A stretch of DNA of 64,000 nucleotides from positions 1 to 64,000 of the forward strand of contig JAYKKR010000048.1 in NCBI GenBank assembly GCA_036971615.1, written 5' to 3'. The notes beneath the pieces were generated by a model. It saw only the letters and a list, made by a program, of their open reading frames with translations. It was not told where the DNA came from and ran no database searches. The position numbers and the translations under genes were made by a program. Below, piece by piece: positions 25,056 to 34,875 of the stretch (position 1 is its first letter; each line of letters starts with the position of its first letter). Source of the DNA: Amyloporia xantha. Lineage: Eukaryota; Basidiomycota; Agaricomycetes; Polyporales; Adustoporiaceae.

Positions 25056-28000
25056 TCAACGGTGCGGTCGCTCAACGGCGTCTATACCCACTAAAACCTC
25101 GCGCGATCGGATCCAGTCCTCGTGCAGGGCCAGTTCGTTCTTCAGGATGCCGCTCCATGTATGGAGCACTGCTCGTTTGCTTATGGCCCTCTTCCCGTAG
25201 CGGCGGTGCGTCATCGCCCTATCCATTGTCAGGCGGTCGTTGATTGTTCTTACCCATCGCCGCCTGATTTCAGCGGATGTATGCCATTCTGATGGCTCCG
25301 GTCCCTTCTCCAGGACCCGTTCGCAACGTATTTTCCATATGAGATAGGCAGATTCCGATATGAGGATGCGGTATAGTCTGCTCGCGCCCGAGCGCTGGTT
25401 TCCTGTCGACGAGGTTTCTCTGTGGAGGCCACACCCCAGTATCGTTCCCAGGGATAGCGGGGGTGTCTTCGTGCTTTTCTTTGCCCAGAGTTCTGCACAC
25501 AGCCCCCAGATCAGTGTTTGCTCCGGCGCCGAGCACTCTGTCAGTATGTGCTCCATAGAGTCTTCTACTCCGCATATCTTACACTCCGCGCGATGTTCGT
25601 AGTTTGGTACATTATACCAGAATTTCCCACACTTGGGTACGTTATGCATTACTTTCCACATGAAAGCCGCTACTGGGCGGGACAGGTCTCGCGATCTCAG
25701 GGAGCTCCAGATTGCAGCATCTGTAGGCATCCGGCCGGACGCTTCGCCCACGGCGTGTCGAGTGATGTCGAGGTTTATGGTGGTGGACCTCCTATGTGGG
25801 GAGGGCGTTAGTTCCTGTATGCCCTTGTATGCTAACGCTTGTGTGAGGGCGGTCAGTTTGGCGCCTGAGAGATCGTAGGAGGGTGGGATGGTTAGGTCGA
25901 GGGTGTCTACTTCCTCCTTCCGTGCACCCAACCCGGCGAGACGGTCGGCTTCCTCGTTTCCCCTGTTTCCGTTGTGTCCCTTTACCCATTGAAAGGTTGT
26001 TATGGCAGATCTGCGTCGCAGTAGGTACGCCGCCGCCTTGAAGAATTTTTTGTTCGCAACACCAATCCATCCTCGGTCTTCCCAGTCGGGCAGATGGACT
26101 GTCAGTCCGTCTACCACTGTCTCTGAGTCGCTTATAAAGGCCAGTGGGGCAAAGGTAGGGACTGTTCGGCCCGTTGCAACTATGGCCCCTATTTCTCCAA
26201 CTTGGCTCGTTCCTGGGGATCCCTGCAGGCGGAGGGATATGTCGGCGTGGTCGCGTCGTTGGAACCAGACGCCACATCCCACCGCAGCGTTCTCACTGCC
26301 GTTGTCGATGCACGATCCGTCGGTGTACGCGATGGTGCTTTCTTCCGGGATTACGACGCCCGGGGCGGGGCCTTCCCGGAGTGCGGGGAGGTTGGAGAAG
26401 GACGTTGGGTCTGTGAAGACCCTGAATCCTTGTTTCAGGTCGCCGTTCAGGGTGACCGAAGGGTCAAAGGTTATCGTTCCCTTTTCCAGCCTCGCTTCCG
26501 TATTAGCGGATTTCCGTGACGGGGTAAGTGACAAACCGTCCGGTGGCTGTACCTCTCGAGGGCTCCATTTTTCAGCTAGGAGTTGGACGATTTTATCTGC
26601 TGCCATGCAGCATGCGTGGGGGTTGTCACACCCACGGCGCCCCCGGTCGTCTTTGCAGGGCGTGCAGGCGCAGTTGCGTCTCGGGAGGTGTCGCCGGCTG
26701 CCTTGGGTGCAATGCAGGCGGTTTGCCATGTCGTGGATATCGCCGACCGTCTGGATGGAGTGCGTCTCCCGGAGGCATTTCCCCCGTCCTGAGTTATTGC
26801 GGAGGTTTAGTGATGGGTCGGCGCCCAGGTGGTACCAGATGGGCAGACCACGGAGGAGGTGTGCGGGGAGCCGTAGTGCATAGAAGTTGACGCCAAATTC
26901 TTTGGCTGTGCGGAGCATCGTTAGGATGTCTTTCGGGAGTTTGGAACGGCCGTGGAGACCCACTGACCATGTCTGCAGGAATACGTTGGTCTGGGCGTTT
27001 GGTGCCACCCTGCCCGAGGCCGCGGTGACAGCTCGGGCGATCAGTTCGTCCGCGACGTATGCCCACGTCGGGCGGTCGGTCCCTAGGGCTAGGAAGGATT
27101 TGACCCACATTAGGCTGATTGCTTTGTTTCTTACACGTAGATCTAGTACTCCTAGGCCGCCCGCTTCGACCGGTTGGCAGACCATGTCGTAGCTCACCGG
27201 TGGGGCCCGTGCGTCGTTCCACAGGAAGTCTCTGATCCTCCGAATGAGGGCTTTCTCGATGTGGTCCGGCATTCCTTGTACCGCTGTCAGGTATTGTGTC
27301 ATGCCCCCTACGAACATCTGTATTATGAGTCTTTTCCCCTCGAGGGTCGGGTGGCCCCTTCCCCACAGGTCGAGTGCGCGGTCTATTTTTTCTAGGACTG
27401 GTCCCCAGGGGGCGGCTTGGTCCGTCCCGTTTCCTATCCACGCCCCCAGTATGCGGACTGCCTCGCCGTCGCCGGCTATGTGGATGTTCGCGGGGATCGG
27501 GGGTTGCGGGGAGTTTGGTGTCTGGTTGATTTGGCGTGTTGCGATGACCTGCCTTCGGTAAGCCTCTGAGCCCATGGGTATGATCTCTGTTTTTTCTACG
27601 TTGAAGCGTGCTCGAGAGGCTGCACACCATGCCTGTAGGACGTTCTGCAAGGTTTCGAACGAGTCGTGCTCGGACAGAAAGACTGTTGTGTCGTCTGCGA
27701 AGAGGGTTGTGAGGATCCTTTCCACTGCTCCGGGGACGTTGAATCCCCGCAGGCTTGATCGCCGTAGCATGTTGGCTAGTGGTTCTATTGCTAGTATGAA
27801 CAGGAGGCACGAGAGGGGGTCCCCCTGCCGGACTCCGCGAGTAACTCGGTATGGCGAGCTTTTGACTCCGTTGATCATAACGCATGTCCATGCGTTGTCA
27901 TAGAGGGACTTCACCGTGGCGATGAATCGTTCGGGTATCTTCAGGGCGCGCAGGGTGCGCCATAGGTATTCGTGGTCCACCTTATCGTATGCTTTCTCCT

Positions 28001-30455
28001 GGTCCAGGGCTACGACTACTCCGTTTTGCTCGGTGGTCTCCGCATAGCTGAGCATTAGCTTGGTCAGACGCACTTGGTTAAAGATGCTCCGACCCGGTAG
28101 GAATCCCGCCTGGTCCTTGTTTATTACGTTGTCGGCTACTCGGGCCAGCTTCAGTGCAAGCGCTTTTGTGAAGATCTTATAGTCGGTATTCAACAGGGTG
28201 ATCGGGCGGTAGTTAGATATATTTCGACGGTCTTTTTTCTTGTATATTGGGCACATCCATCCCTCCGCAAAAGCGGTGCCGTCTACAATCCCGTGGATCT
28301 CAATATCATTATACACCTCCGTCAGAGCGCTGACAATGTCAAAGGCTGGTTGCCGGGGTGGTTGCCGACTGTGGGGGGGTTTCCTCGCCGCCTTTCCTTT
28401 CTTGGGGGGGGAGGTATGTAGGCGGACCGCTCGCCAGAACTCGTAGGGGAGGCCGTTCGTGCCCGTCGAGCTCCCGTTCGGGGCGAGGGTTAGTGCTTCG
28501 CGGACGTCGTCCGCATCGAGGAGGCTAGCGAGGGGTTGTCCCTGCTCCCTCGTCAATACTGTTTCTGGCGATTTCAGAGCGTTCGCGATCGCCGCCTCTC
28601 GGGCGTCATGGTCTTCCTCGGGTGGGATGTCTGCACGCTGGAGGTTGTCGTGGTAGGCCCGTGCTAGTTCTGCCATCCTGTCGGATCGTGTCTCATGCTC
28701 CCCCTCAGGGGCGTCGGGCTTCACCAGTGAGAAGATGATATCCCGGGGTTTATGCTCCCTGTTTAGTGCTGACCAGAATTTGCTGATTACCTCGTTCTCT
28801 AGGCGACAGTGGGCGGAGGTGGCGGTTCGGGCGCGGAGACCCCGTTCACGTTCTTTCTCCGTGATGCGGTCTTGGATTAGCGCAGCGGTCGTCCGCAGGT
28901 CCTCTTTGTCATCTGTTTCTGGGTCAGCGAGTATTCGATTTTGGTCCTTTGATAGGGCCGTTATCTGTTGGCCCAGTTTGCATGTGTGAGCTCTGGCACG
29001 CTCCCTTGCTCTCGCCGCGACGTTCTCCTTGAACCTCTGGAACAGGGTTTGTGGGTTGTGGTCTGGGCTTCGCGTGGTTTTACACTCCGCGAGGCCACGG
29101 GCAAGTTCTTCGCCTAGCTCCGAGACTTCGTCCAGAAACCAGGTGTTTTGGAGCAGGGGGAGGGGCATGGACCACCGTCCCTTTCCCACAAAGGGTGTTT
29201 TCTGGTCGATTAGGTGTGTGGACACTAGGCGGTGATCCGTGGGGACTAGGGTGTCGCTTATGTTCCATTGCAGGGCTGTCTTCACGATCGCATCCGATGC
29301 GTAGATGCGGTCAATTCGAGATTGGCTCCCGGAGCGCTTGTGTAGAAGGGTGAAGTTTTTCTCTGTGGGGAAAGTCTGACGCCATCCGTCATGGAGTCGC
29401 AGTTTCAGGCGGAGAGAGGTGAGAGCGTTCACGGCGGGCGGTGGGTCCGGGTGGCAGGGCAGCCGGTCAAGGGCGTCTTCCACTAGGTTGAAGTCGCCGA
29501 GTAGGATGTCGGGGCGGGGCAGCCTCAACGTCGCCCAGCATTTGTCTAGAGTGCGCCAGAACGCCTCGTTTTCGCTTGGTGCGTTCGGCGCGTACACGTT
29601 CAAGATTGTCACTACTTGTTCGTGGTGCCAGGGGGCGGAGATTAGCATGGCTCTTCCCGGGATCAGGTCATGTTGCTCAATGCCTTCAACGTTTGTCATG
29701 TCTCGGTTTAGGACTACTGCAACGCCCGCACTTTGCTGCGTGCCTGGGCTGTGGTGGATCTGAATCCTCCGTCCTAGGACACTGTTGTGTAGTTCCGACA
29801 CTCGGTCTTCTGTTAGGTGGGTCTCCTGTAGGCAAAGGATTCCGATTTTCTTCTCCTTCATCATTTGATGGATGCCGGCCCATTTGTCGGTTCCGCTAGC
29901 AGTGCCTCCGGCCCCTCGCACGTTCAGGGATGCGATTTGGAGGGTCGCCTTAGTCTTTTTCTTTATTTTCTTCTTGGCTCGACGTGGGGGGGGTAAGTGG
30001 GGCTGGTCATGGTGGGCCAAGTCAGGGCGGAGCTGGTCAGCTTCCTCGTGGGCTGCGTTGGTCGGCAGTGGGTTGTTTGCCTCGTCGGCTGGTGGTTGCG
30101 GCGGTGCGCGTTCCTGGGTGTGTAGGGCGTTGCCCGCACAAAGGCTGGCGGGGCGCGGGGGTCTGCCACCGTTTTCCCCGGGGCTGTCCTCGAGCAGCGT
30201 GCCGGCAGTTGAGCTACGCTCCTCTCGAGCCCTGGGGGCGTGAGAGCCTGGACTGGTACTATGCACCGGACGTGGGGGGTTGGATTGTGTGTTGCCCGTT
30301 GTTTCACCATTCCCAGCGCACAACGATCGACTGGGGTGGGGAGCCCTACCCGGGCTGCCATGGGTGGATATGCTGATAGTACTGATCCGCCGCTCCCACC
30401 CGAATAGGTGTGGCGTCGTTCCCCTCAGCTTCAGCCTCTCGGCACGGCACTCCAA
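25056..30455 (-). CDS. LINE A ORF2: endonuclease, reverse transcriptase, RNase H
   Basis: One uninterrupted 1799-aa frame. After a Pro-rich leader and a basic patch KKKIKKK (about 161-167), the APE-type endonuclease spans about 172-415: QETH near 210, GDFN near 320, SRIDRIY near 380, TDHRLV near 406. The reverse transcriptase lies at about 655-1000 with NYRPITLL, GFLPGRS, ALDQEKAYDKV, GVRQGDPLS and the catalytic FADD at 919-922. A Cys-rich segment (CACTPC ... HACC, about 1262-1283) precedes RNase H (about 1374-1512) with D1379 in YTDGSC, E1421, D1443 in SDSE and D1504 in NEEAD. A CX2CX7HX4C knuckle stands at about 1625-1641. All catalytic residues are present. It would nick target DNA and copy the element RNA by target-primed reverse transcription. 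Confidence 0.96.
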   Translation of the reverse strand: MECRAERLKLRGTTPHLFGWERRISTISISTHGSPGRAPHPSRSLCAGNGETTGNTQSNPPRPVHSTSPGSHAPRAREERSSTAGTLLEDSPGENGGRPPRPASLCAGNALHTQERAPPQPPADEANNPLPTNAAHEEADQLRPDLAHHDQPHLPPPRRAKKKIKKKTKATLQIASLNVRGAGGTASGTDKWAGIHQMMKEKKIGILCLQETHLTEDRVSELHNSVLGRRIQIHHSPGTQQSAGVAVVLNRDMTNVEGIEQHDLIPGRAMLISAPWHHEQVVTILNVYAPNAPSENEAFWRTLDKCWATLRLPRPDILLGDFNLVEDALDRLPCHPDPPPAVNALTSLRLKLRLHDGWRQTFPTEKNFTLLHKRSGSQSRIDRIYASDAIVKTALQWNISDTLVPTDHRLVSTHLIDQKTPFVGKGRWSMPLPLLQNTWFLDEVSELGEELARGLAECKTTRSPDHNPQTLFQRFKENVAARARERARAHTCKLGQQITALSKDQNRILADPETDDKEDLRTTAALIQDRITEKERERGLRARTATSAHCRLENEVISKFWSALNREHKPRDIIFSLVKPDAPEGEHETRSDRMAELARAYHDNLQRADIPPEEDHDAREAAIANALKSPETVLTREQGQPLASLLDADDVREALTLAPNGSSTGTNGLPYEFWRAVRLHTSPPKKGKAARKPPHSRQPPRQPAFDIVSALTEVYNDIEIHGIVDGTAFAEGWMCPIYKKKDRRNISNYRPITLLNTDYKIFTKALALKLARVADNVINKDQAGFLPGRSIFNQVRLTKLMLSYAETTEQNGVVVALDQEKAYDKVDHEYLWRTLRALKIPERFIATVKSLYDNAWTCVMINGVKSSPYRVTRGVRQGDPLSCLLFILAIEPLANMLRRSSLRGFNVPGAVERILTTLFADDTTVFLSEHDSFETLQNVLQAWCAASRARFNVEKTEIIPMGSEAYRRQVIATRQINQTPNSPQPPIPANIHIAGDGEAVRILGAWIGNGTDQAAPWGPVLEKIDRALDLWGRGHPTLEGKRLIIQMFVGGMTQYLTAVQGMPDHIEKALIRRIRDFLWNDARAPPVSYDMVCQPVEAGGLGVLDLRVRNKAISLMWVKSFLALGTDRPTWAYVADELIARAVTAASGRVAPNAQTNVFLQTWSVGLHGRSKLPKDILTMLRTAKEFGVNFYALRLPAHLLRGLPIWYHLGADPSLNLRNNSGRGKCLRETHSIQTVGDIHDMANRLHCTQGSRRHLPRRNCACTPCKDDRGRRGCDNPHACCMAADKIVQLLAEKWSPREVQPPDGLSLTPSRKSANTEARLEKGTITFDPSVTLNGDLKQGFRVFTDPTSFSNLPALREGPAPGVVIPEESTIAYTDGSCIDNGSENAAVGCGVWFQRRDHADISLRLQGSPGTSQVGEIGAIVATGRTVPTFAPLAFISDSETVVDGLTVHLPDWEDRGWIGVANKKFFKAAAYLLRRRSAITTFQWVKGHNGNRGNEEADRLAGLGARKEEVDTLDLTIPPSYDLSGAKLTALTQALAYKGIQELTPSPHRRSTTINLDITRHAVGEASGRMPTDAAIWSSLRSRDLSRPVAAFMWKVMHNVPKCGKFWYNVPNYEHRAECKICGVEDSMEHILTECSAPEQTLIWGLCAELWAKKSTKTPPLSLGTILGCGLHRETSSTGNQRSGASRLYRILISESAYLIWKIRCERVLEKGPEPSEWHTSAEIRRRWVRTINDRLTMDRAMTHRRYGKRAISKRAVLHTWSGILKNELALHEDWIRSREVLVGIDAVERPHR

Positions 30456-30839
30456 GGCCTCAATAGGCCGCCGTTTGTTGCATCGCGCGCGATGCAGTTG
30501 TCCCAGAGATGGGTCCCACTAGCTTTCCTGTCCCACGAAATGGTCAGTATATTTGGGCCAGTGGGAGAAGGGGGGGGCGGGGCGGGGTGGGGCTAGGTAT
30601 GTTCAAGGCTGTGGCTTATTCGGCATTTTCGCCCTGTTTTTCCACCGCTCCTTTACTGCTCACATAGGGAGGTGTTCGGGCAACTCGCTCGGGCAGTCAT
30701 CACTGTTTCAGTGGTCTCGTTTACTATGATATTCCTGTACTACGTAGGTATGTTTGACCTACAGTTGTCTAGTACGTGAGGTAAATGAGATTTCCCTCCC
30801 GCTCTGGTGGGTCGAGAGGGTCACTATTCGAGACGGTAC

Positions 30840-32769
30840 TTAGTAGCGCGCTCTCTGTCCGCGGCCTCGTGTTTGCCCGCGGCCTCTGCTGTTCGGGCGG
30901 GTGCTCCTGTCGCTACGCGCGTCCCTGGCCCTTCGGGGGGGTCGTCCGCCATCGTCCTTGTTGGTCGAATCGCCTTGGCTGGAGGGTCCGAGCCAGCCCG
31001 GGAGTAGCGTGTATGGGCACATTCCTCGGGGGTGGTCTGCGCTGCGGCACCCAGTGCAGGGGTACACCGCCTGTCCTTGTCCAATGCCCCACAAGGCCGT
31101 CGCGAAGTTCATACCTTGTATTGCGTCGCGCCATTCCATCCACTGGAGTCCTTCCGCCGTCGGGGAGTCAATGTAGATATTGACAGTAGGTGCCGGGACT
31201 CCGCCGCGTCCCTTCGTCGCGAGGACGCTCACTTCCAGGGAGTTCAAGATCTGGTCCACGGCTTCCGCGGGGGGGAGGTGCAACAGCGTCGGGTGTGTTC
31301 GCGAGAGGCGCGAGATGATTTCGGTTAGCTGGGGTGTTTGGAAGCATGGTCGTAGGGCCGCGAGGATTTGGTCGGGGTCGGATTTATTGATTCCGCGCAC
31401 ACCACAGATGAAGCGGGGAGGGGCCCATGCCAGCGGGAAGCATAGGATGGTCAGGTCCTGGGTGCTCCAGCACTCCTGGGTGAGGAGTCGATTGGCTGCT
31501 TCTCCATCGATTCCGTGGATGAGGAAGGAGAGTGCATGGTCGCGCGTCGGGGGGGTTTGCGCCATCGGCGAGGCTACGTCGAAGTTCGTGATATTTAGGA
31601 TCGCGCGCACCAGCATGATGATGCGCCCCGCCGTGGTGGCTATGGCGTCATGGTTGCCGGTGTTGAAGTCGAAGACGCGTACCACTACCTTCGGTCCCGC
31701 TATTTGGACCCAGTCGTTCACTTGGTTCTCGTCGTGGTTGGCGACGAGGAAGAGGGGGCGGTCCCCATGGATGGGTGGGAAGCCATCCGCCGGGCGAGGC
31801 GTGTATTCGGTGGTCAGGCCAGGGCGCTGAAAGAGGCGTCGCCCTGCGGAGTCCATTAGCTGGCTAGACATCCCATTCGTCGATAGTTTGGCCGCAGCCC
31901 CCACACGGGGCGTGGAGGTCGGGGCCGGCGCCTTGATTTGCGGGGTAAAGCGCGTAAGAGTGCGAAGGGTGGTCGGCGCGATCGGGTTGAAGCGGTTCGA
32001 TCGGTCGGGCGGCGACGGGGTCGTCTCTCTTTCGTCGAAGTCGGAGAGCAGGTGCTCGGGCACCGCGCTGTCGCCCAGCTCGTTGAAGTAGTCGGGCGAG
32101 TCCTGGGTCTCTTGTGCCGGGGGGTGCTCGTCGCGGTCTCCCGAGCTGTCCCGTCGCCTTTTTTTCGCTGGCTGGGTCGTCTTCCCGGTCGTGGAGTCGT
32201 TCTCCAAAGCATCCTTCGTACTCGCCTCGGACATAGTGACGTCTTCTTCCGTGTTGGGGCGCCCTTCGGTCAGCACGCTACCTCCGGGTTGGATCGTGGA
32301 GGGTGCTTGTTTCGCCTGGGGAACGGACGGTGCCTGTGTCGTCTGTGCCGGGCCTTCTTGCGCGGACCGTTCCATTGCCTTGCGGGCGGTGGTGAAGCCC
32401 CGGTTCTGACCCTGGGGGTTGCCGCTCGATTTGGGCAGCGGGGGGAAGTCGCCATCTATTCCGTTCGCTGTGCGGTTTTCCGTCAGTGGGCGAGGTTGTG
32501 GTACATTGTATGGTCATCGTGGTGTACTCACTCGTTCCTAGGCCTGTTCCTGGCTGCCCCTGAGGCTGGCCTTGGGGGCGTTGGCTCACAGTCCCGGACT
32601 GCCGACCCTGTGGAGGGTTGGCGGCTGGTCCTGCAGATAACGTACGCGCCGAGGTCGTCCTTGAGATCGTGCTCGCTGCGGTGTGCCCGTCGGCGGGGGT
32701 CGCTTTGGGGACGGATTCGCGGGTCGATCTTGGCTGTCCGTTGTCATGGGCTTGGGTGCTGTTCGACAT
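30840..32769 (-). CDS. LINE A ORF1: spliced nucleic-acid-binding Gag-like protein
   Basis: Exon 1 is 32769-32532 and exon 2 is 32467-30840, giving 621 aa after removal of a 64-nt intron. The exon-2 frame without exon 1 starts only at an ATG at 32375, but the sequence between the acceptor and that ATG encodes DFPPLPKS and GFTTAR, both also found in copy B at the same place. The C-terminus has one CCHC knuckle, CTGCRSADHPRGMC. The N-terminal quarter is Gln/Pro/Thr-rich. LINE ORF1 proteins coat element RNA and chaperone reverse transcription. Unspliced RNA would instead give a 163-aa protein ending at 32278. Confidence 0.87.
32468..32531 (-). other. spliceosomal-type intron inside LINE A ORF1
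   Basis: 64 nt on the minus strand, starting GTGAGT and ending CACAG, with a CTGAC branch-like motif at 32486-32482, 14 nt before the acceptor AG. It interrupts a codon after its first base. Copy B has an intron at the same codon and phase. Confidence 0.85.
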
Positions 32770-33376
32770 TTTGCGTTGGAGGGACGGGCTAGGTGGTGGG
32801 ATGTCTAGAAGTTGTTTTTGGGAGGAGTTCTGCGAGCTCTTCGACGTCAGTGATCGTTTTGGGGGGGGGCGTTATATACCTCTCATCTCTGTCTTGTTGT
32901 CTCATCGTTCGGTTCGTTTGCGCGTTGCGGGTCTTAGCTAAGACAATCGGCCGCAGGTTCGCTTGGGTGTGGCTTTGTTCGGGGGTGGCCTCATTTGAGG
33001 GGGTGTTCATTTCGTGAGCGTGGATACCATGTTCAGCGTTCGCGTTTCGCTGCGCTTGTGATGGTCGTGTTGCGGCTTGCGAGTGCTCCTTCGGCGCTTA
33101 CCCTTCGATCATCTCGCGGCTTACTCCGGCCCGTTCAGTGTGCTGGCGCATATGTCTTGGGGATACCATTCCAGGCTAGCGTGAGTCGTGTATGTACAGT
33201 AAACGTGACGTCTCTCGTTCTGCCACGTCCTCCAACTCTGATCCTCCAGGCTCGGGATGTTCCTACCGTGTTCTGCGCGTAGGCTGGTCGTGCTGCGCAG
33301 TGATGAGTAAGGCTTCCTGTCGGTTAACGGTAGTGCTCCACGCTTACCCTTCTTTGTGGAGCGGTTGCTTCTCTGC

Positions 33377-33934
33377 TCAGGCCTGGTCTCCTTCGGGGAT
33401 GTCGTCCGGTAGCCATCGGTAGAGGAGTGTGAAGAGGATGTAGTCGAGGGGTCCTAGCCGTGCGGAGCGTCTCGGGACAGCAAGGTATGCCACAGATGTG
33501 TCACCTGCGGTGACTGCGAAAACGATCGTGGATTTCGTGAGTGTGACTATGCGGGCCGTTCCCATCGGGTGTGCTCGTCCCGGGGTGACGATCTTTACTC
33601 GGCGCCCTTTGCTTATGAAGTCATTAGCTGAGCACTTCATTCGGTATGGATTCGATTTCGAGGGTGACGTGTTGCGCTCAACCATGATTGAGAGGGTTTG
33701 GATGTCACGTCTGAGCATGGATGGGTTGGATCGGTGGTCGGGAGGGTACTCGTGTGGTCCTTCTGGGGAGGGGAGGGTTATTCGTCCCTTGTCTTCTTTT
33801 AGGATGACTGGCTCTGGGGGGGGGAGGTCGTCGTCGTTCGGACACAGCTCTATGGGCAGTAAGGAGGAAGACTTGTTGGGGTATGTGGACGTAGACGAGC
33901 TAGAACGAATTGATTTGGAGTCGTCACATTTCAT
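33377..33934 (-). CDS. LINE A ORF0: extra small protein of unknown function
   Basis: An open frame upstream of ORF1 that is also found in copy B. The aligned core has KGRITLPSPEG, MLRRD, NPYR, NDFI, KGRRV, VTPGRAHP, YLAV, RSARLG and RWLPDDIPE. By eye the two copies are about 60-65% identical over about 140 residues. With the start shared by both copies it is 185 aa. The same frame is open back to an ATG at 34174 (265 aa), but that extension is not conserved. The middle alternates Gly, basic and beta-forming residues, which could be a small SH3- or KOW-like barrel; this is a guess. It lacks a zinc knuckle, so it is not a second ORF1. Confidence 0.7.
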   Translation of the reverse strand: MKCDDSKSIRSSSSTSTYPNKSSSLLPIELCPNDDDLPPPEPVILKEDKGRITLPSPEGPHEYPPDHRSNPSMLRRDIQTLSIMVERNTSPSKSNPYRMKCSANDFISKGRRVKIVTPGRAHPMGTARIVTLTKSTIVFAVTAGDTSVAYLAVPRRSARLGPLDYILFTLLYRWLPDDIPEGDQA

Positions 33935-34653
33935 TCTGAGGGAGACTGTGAGTAAGGAGGGGTATTGGCTGGTATGCTGCTGGATTTGTGCGTTATTTTC
34001 CTGGGGCAGGTCTTCTTGCAGTTGTCGGGCCATCAGTCTTATATCTTCTGAAAGCGGAGTTTTTCGCTTGTCGGCAGGGTCGTGCCGACATTGATCGCAT
34101 AGGTCCACCATTCTCACATCAGTGCAGAGGGCCTGTCCTGTGGCAGTCGCAAGGATTTGCCACATCATAGTCATAGATTGTGGACGTAGGTATTACAATT
34201 TCTCATGGACAAGGGTACAGTTATTACACGTCATAAGGTCCTATGTAGGAACCGGGTTACCTTAGGTGGTTGGGTGTAGGTTCAGTCATGTGGTACTCGT
34301 AGACAATGCTTCGTGTATTGAGGTTTCTCATGATTAGGTTTTTTAGACCGTCCGGCTTCTCCCTGGTTTGGGAGGGTGGTCGGGCGGCGGAGGTTTGTCC
34401 GTCACCCGCCTGGGGCCGGTATGCCCGTGTGTGTCTCTTTAGAGAGTCGCATTTTATGCGTTATGCCTGGTAATGCCCGGTGGAGGCGGTGCATCTACCG
34501 TGGCGTGCGTGCTTCGGTTCGTTTCTGGGGAGCAATGTGTCGGTGGGCACCGCTGGTTATATGCCCCGCGGTGTGTGATTAGGTCTCGCTGTCGTGGTTG
34601 TCGTTAGCTGGTGTGATTTAGAGAGAAGGGCGCACCTGGTCGTCATAGATTCG

Positions 34654-34681
34654 ACTCGTAAGCCCTTAAGGGCTTGCGAGT
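34654..34681. repeat. 28-bp palindrome in the LINE A leader
   Basis: The sequence centred on CCCTTAAGGG reads as its own complement over 28 bp except for one G-T type position. It lies in the 5' leader of copy A. The matching place in copy B is related but much less symmetric. Confidence 0.6.
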
Positions 34682-34783
34682 GTCCATGTTTCCGGCCAGA
34701 TACTCGGATCCCTGAGACAGTAGAGTTAGGGTGTCATCAAGGGGTCAGGGACTCACCGCTGGGATCCGATTCCCTTTCCCTCT

Positions 34784-34875
34784 GCGTCTGTTAGCTTCCC
34801 CCGAAGGGTACTAATCCCCTGGACCACGAAGAGGTCGACGCCGGGCTCGTTTGTCGACGAGCCCTATACCAGGGG
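34784..34875 (-). ncRNA. candidate HDV-like self-cleaving ribozyme at the 5' end of LINE A
   Basis: Read on the minus strand from the element's first base. P1 is CCCCTGG (34875-34869) with CCAGGGG (34822-34816). A hairpin of 8 bp lies in J1/2 (34864-34857 with 34850-34843). P2 is GCGTC (34841-34837) with GACGC (34788-34784). P3 is ACC (34835-34833) with GGT (34825-34823) around a 7-nt loop TCTTCGT. P4 is CCC-TTCG-GGG (34808-34799), then GAAGCTAA as J4/2. This nesting is the HDV double pseudoknot, and CTAA supplies the expected active-site C (34794). Known LINE ribozymes of this class (R2, RTE, Baggins, L1Tc) release the exact 5' end of the element. Confidence 0.72.

Larger units (their letters stand above)
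24857..34875 (-). mobile_element. full-length Tad1-type LINE, copy A (10.0 kb)
   Basis: The element reads on the minus strand from 34875 (5') to a tail of about 38 A (the T tract at 24856-24894). It is bounded by a 14-bp duplication. From 5' to 3' it contains the ribozyme-like terminus, a leader of about 0.8 kb, ORF0, a spacer of about 0.6 kb, the intron-split ORF1, a gap of about 0.4 kb, ORF2, and a 3' region of about 0.2 kb. The domain order (CCHC ORF1; APE endonuclease, reverse transcriptase and RNase H in ORF2) is that of the fungal Tad1 clade. All ORFs are intact, so the copy could be active. It is visibly more GC-rich than its flanks. Confidence 0.93.

Noticed and set aside
26794..27891. 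365-codon plus-length ORF inside LINE A, overlapping ORF2
   Set aside because: It overlaps the reverse-transcriptase region in another frame, is Arg/Pro-rich as expected for a GC-rich shadow frame, and has no conserved counterpart of similar length in copy B.
33935..34174. N-terminal extension of LINE A ORF0 to the ATG at 34174
   Set aside because: Copy B has related nucleotide sequence there but no open frame, so this part is more likely leader than protein.
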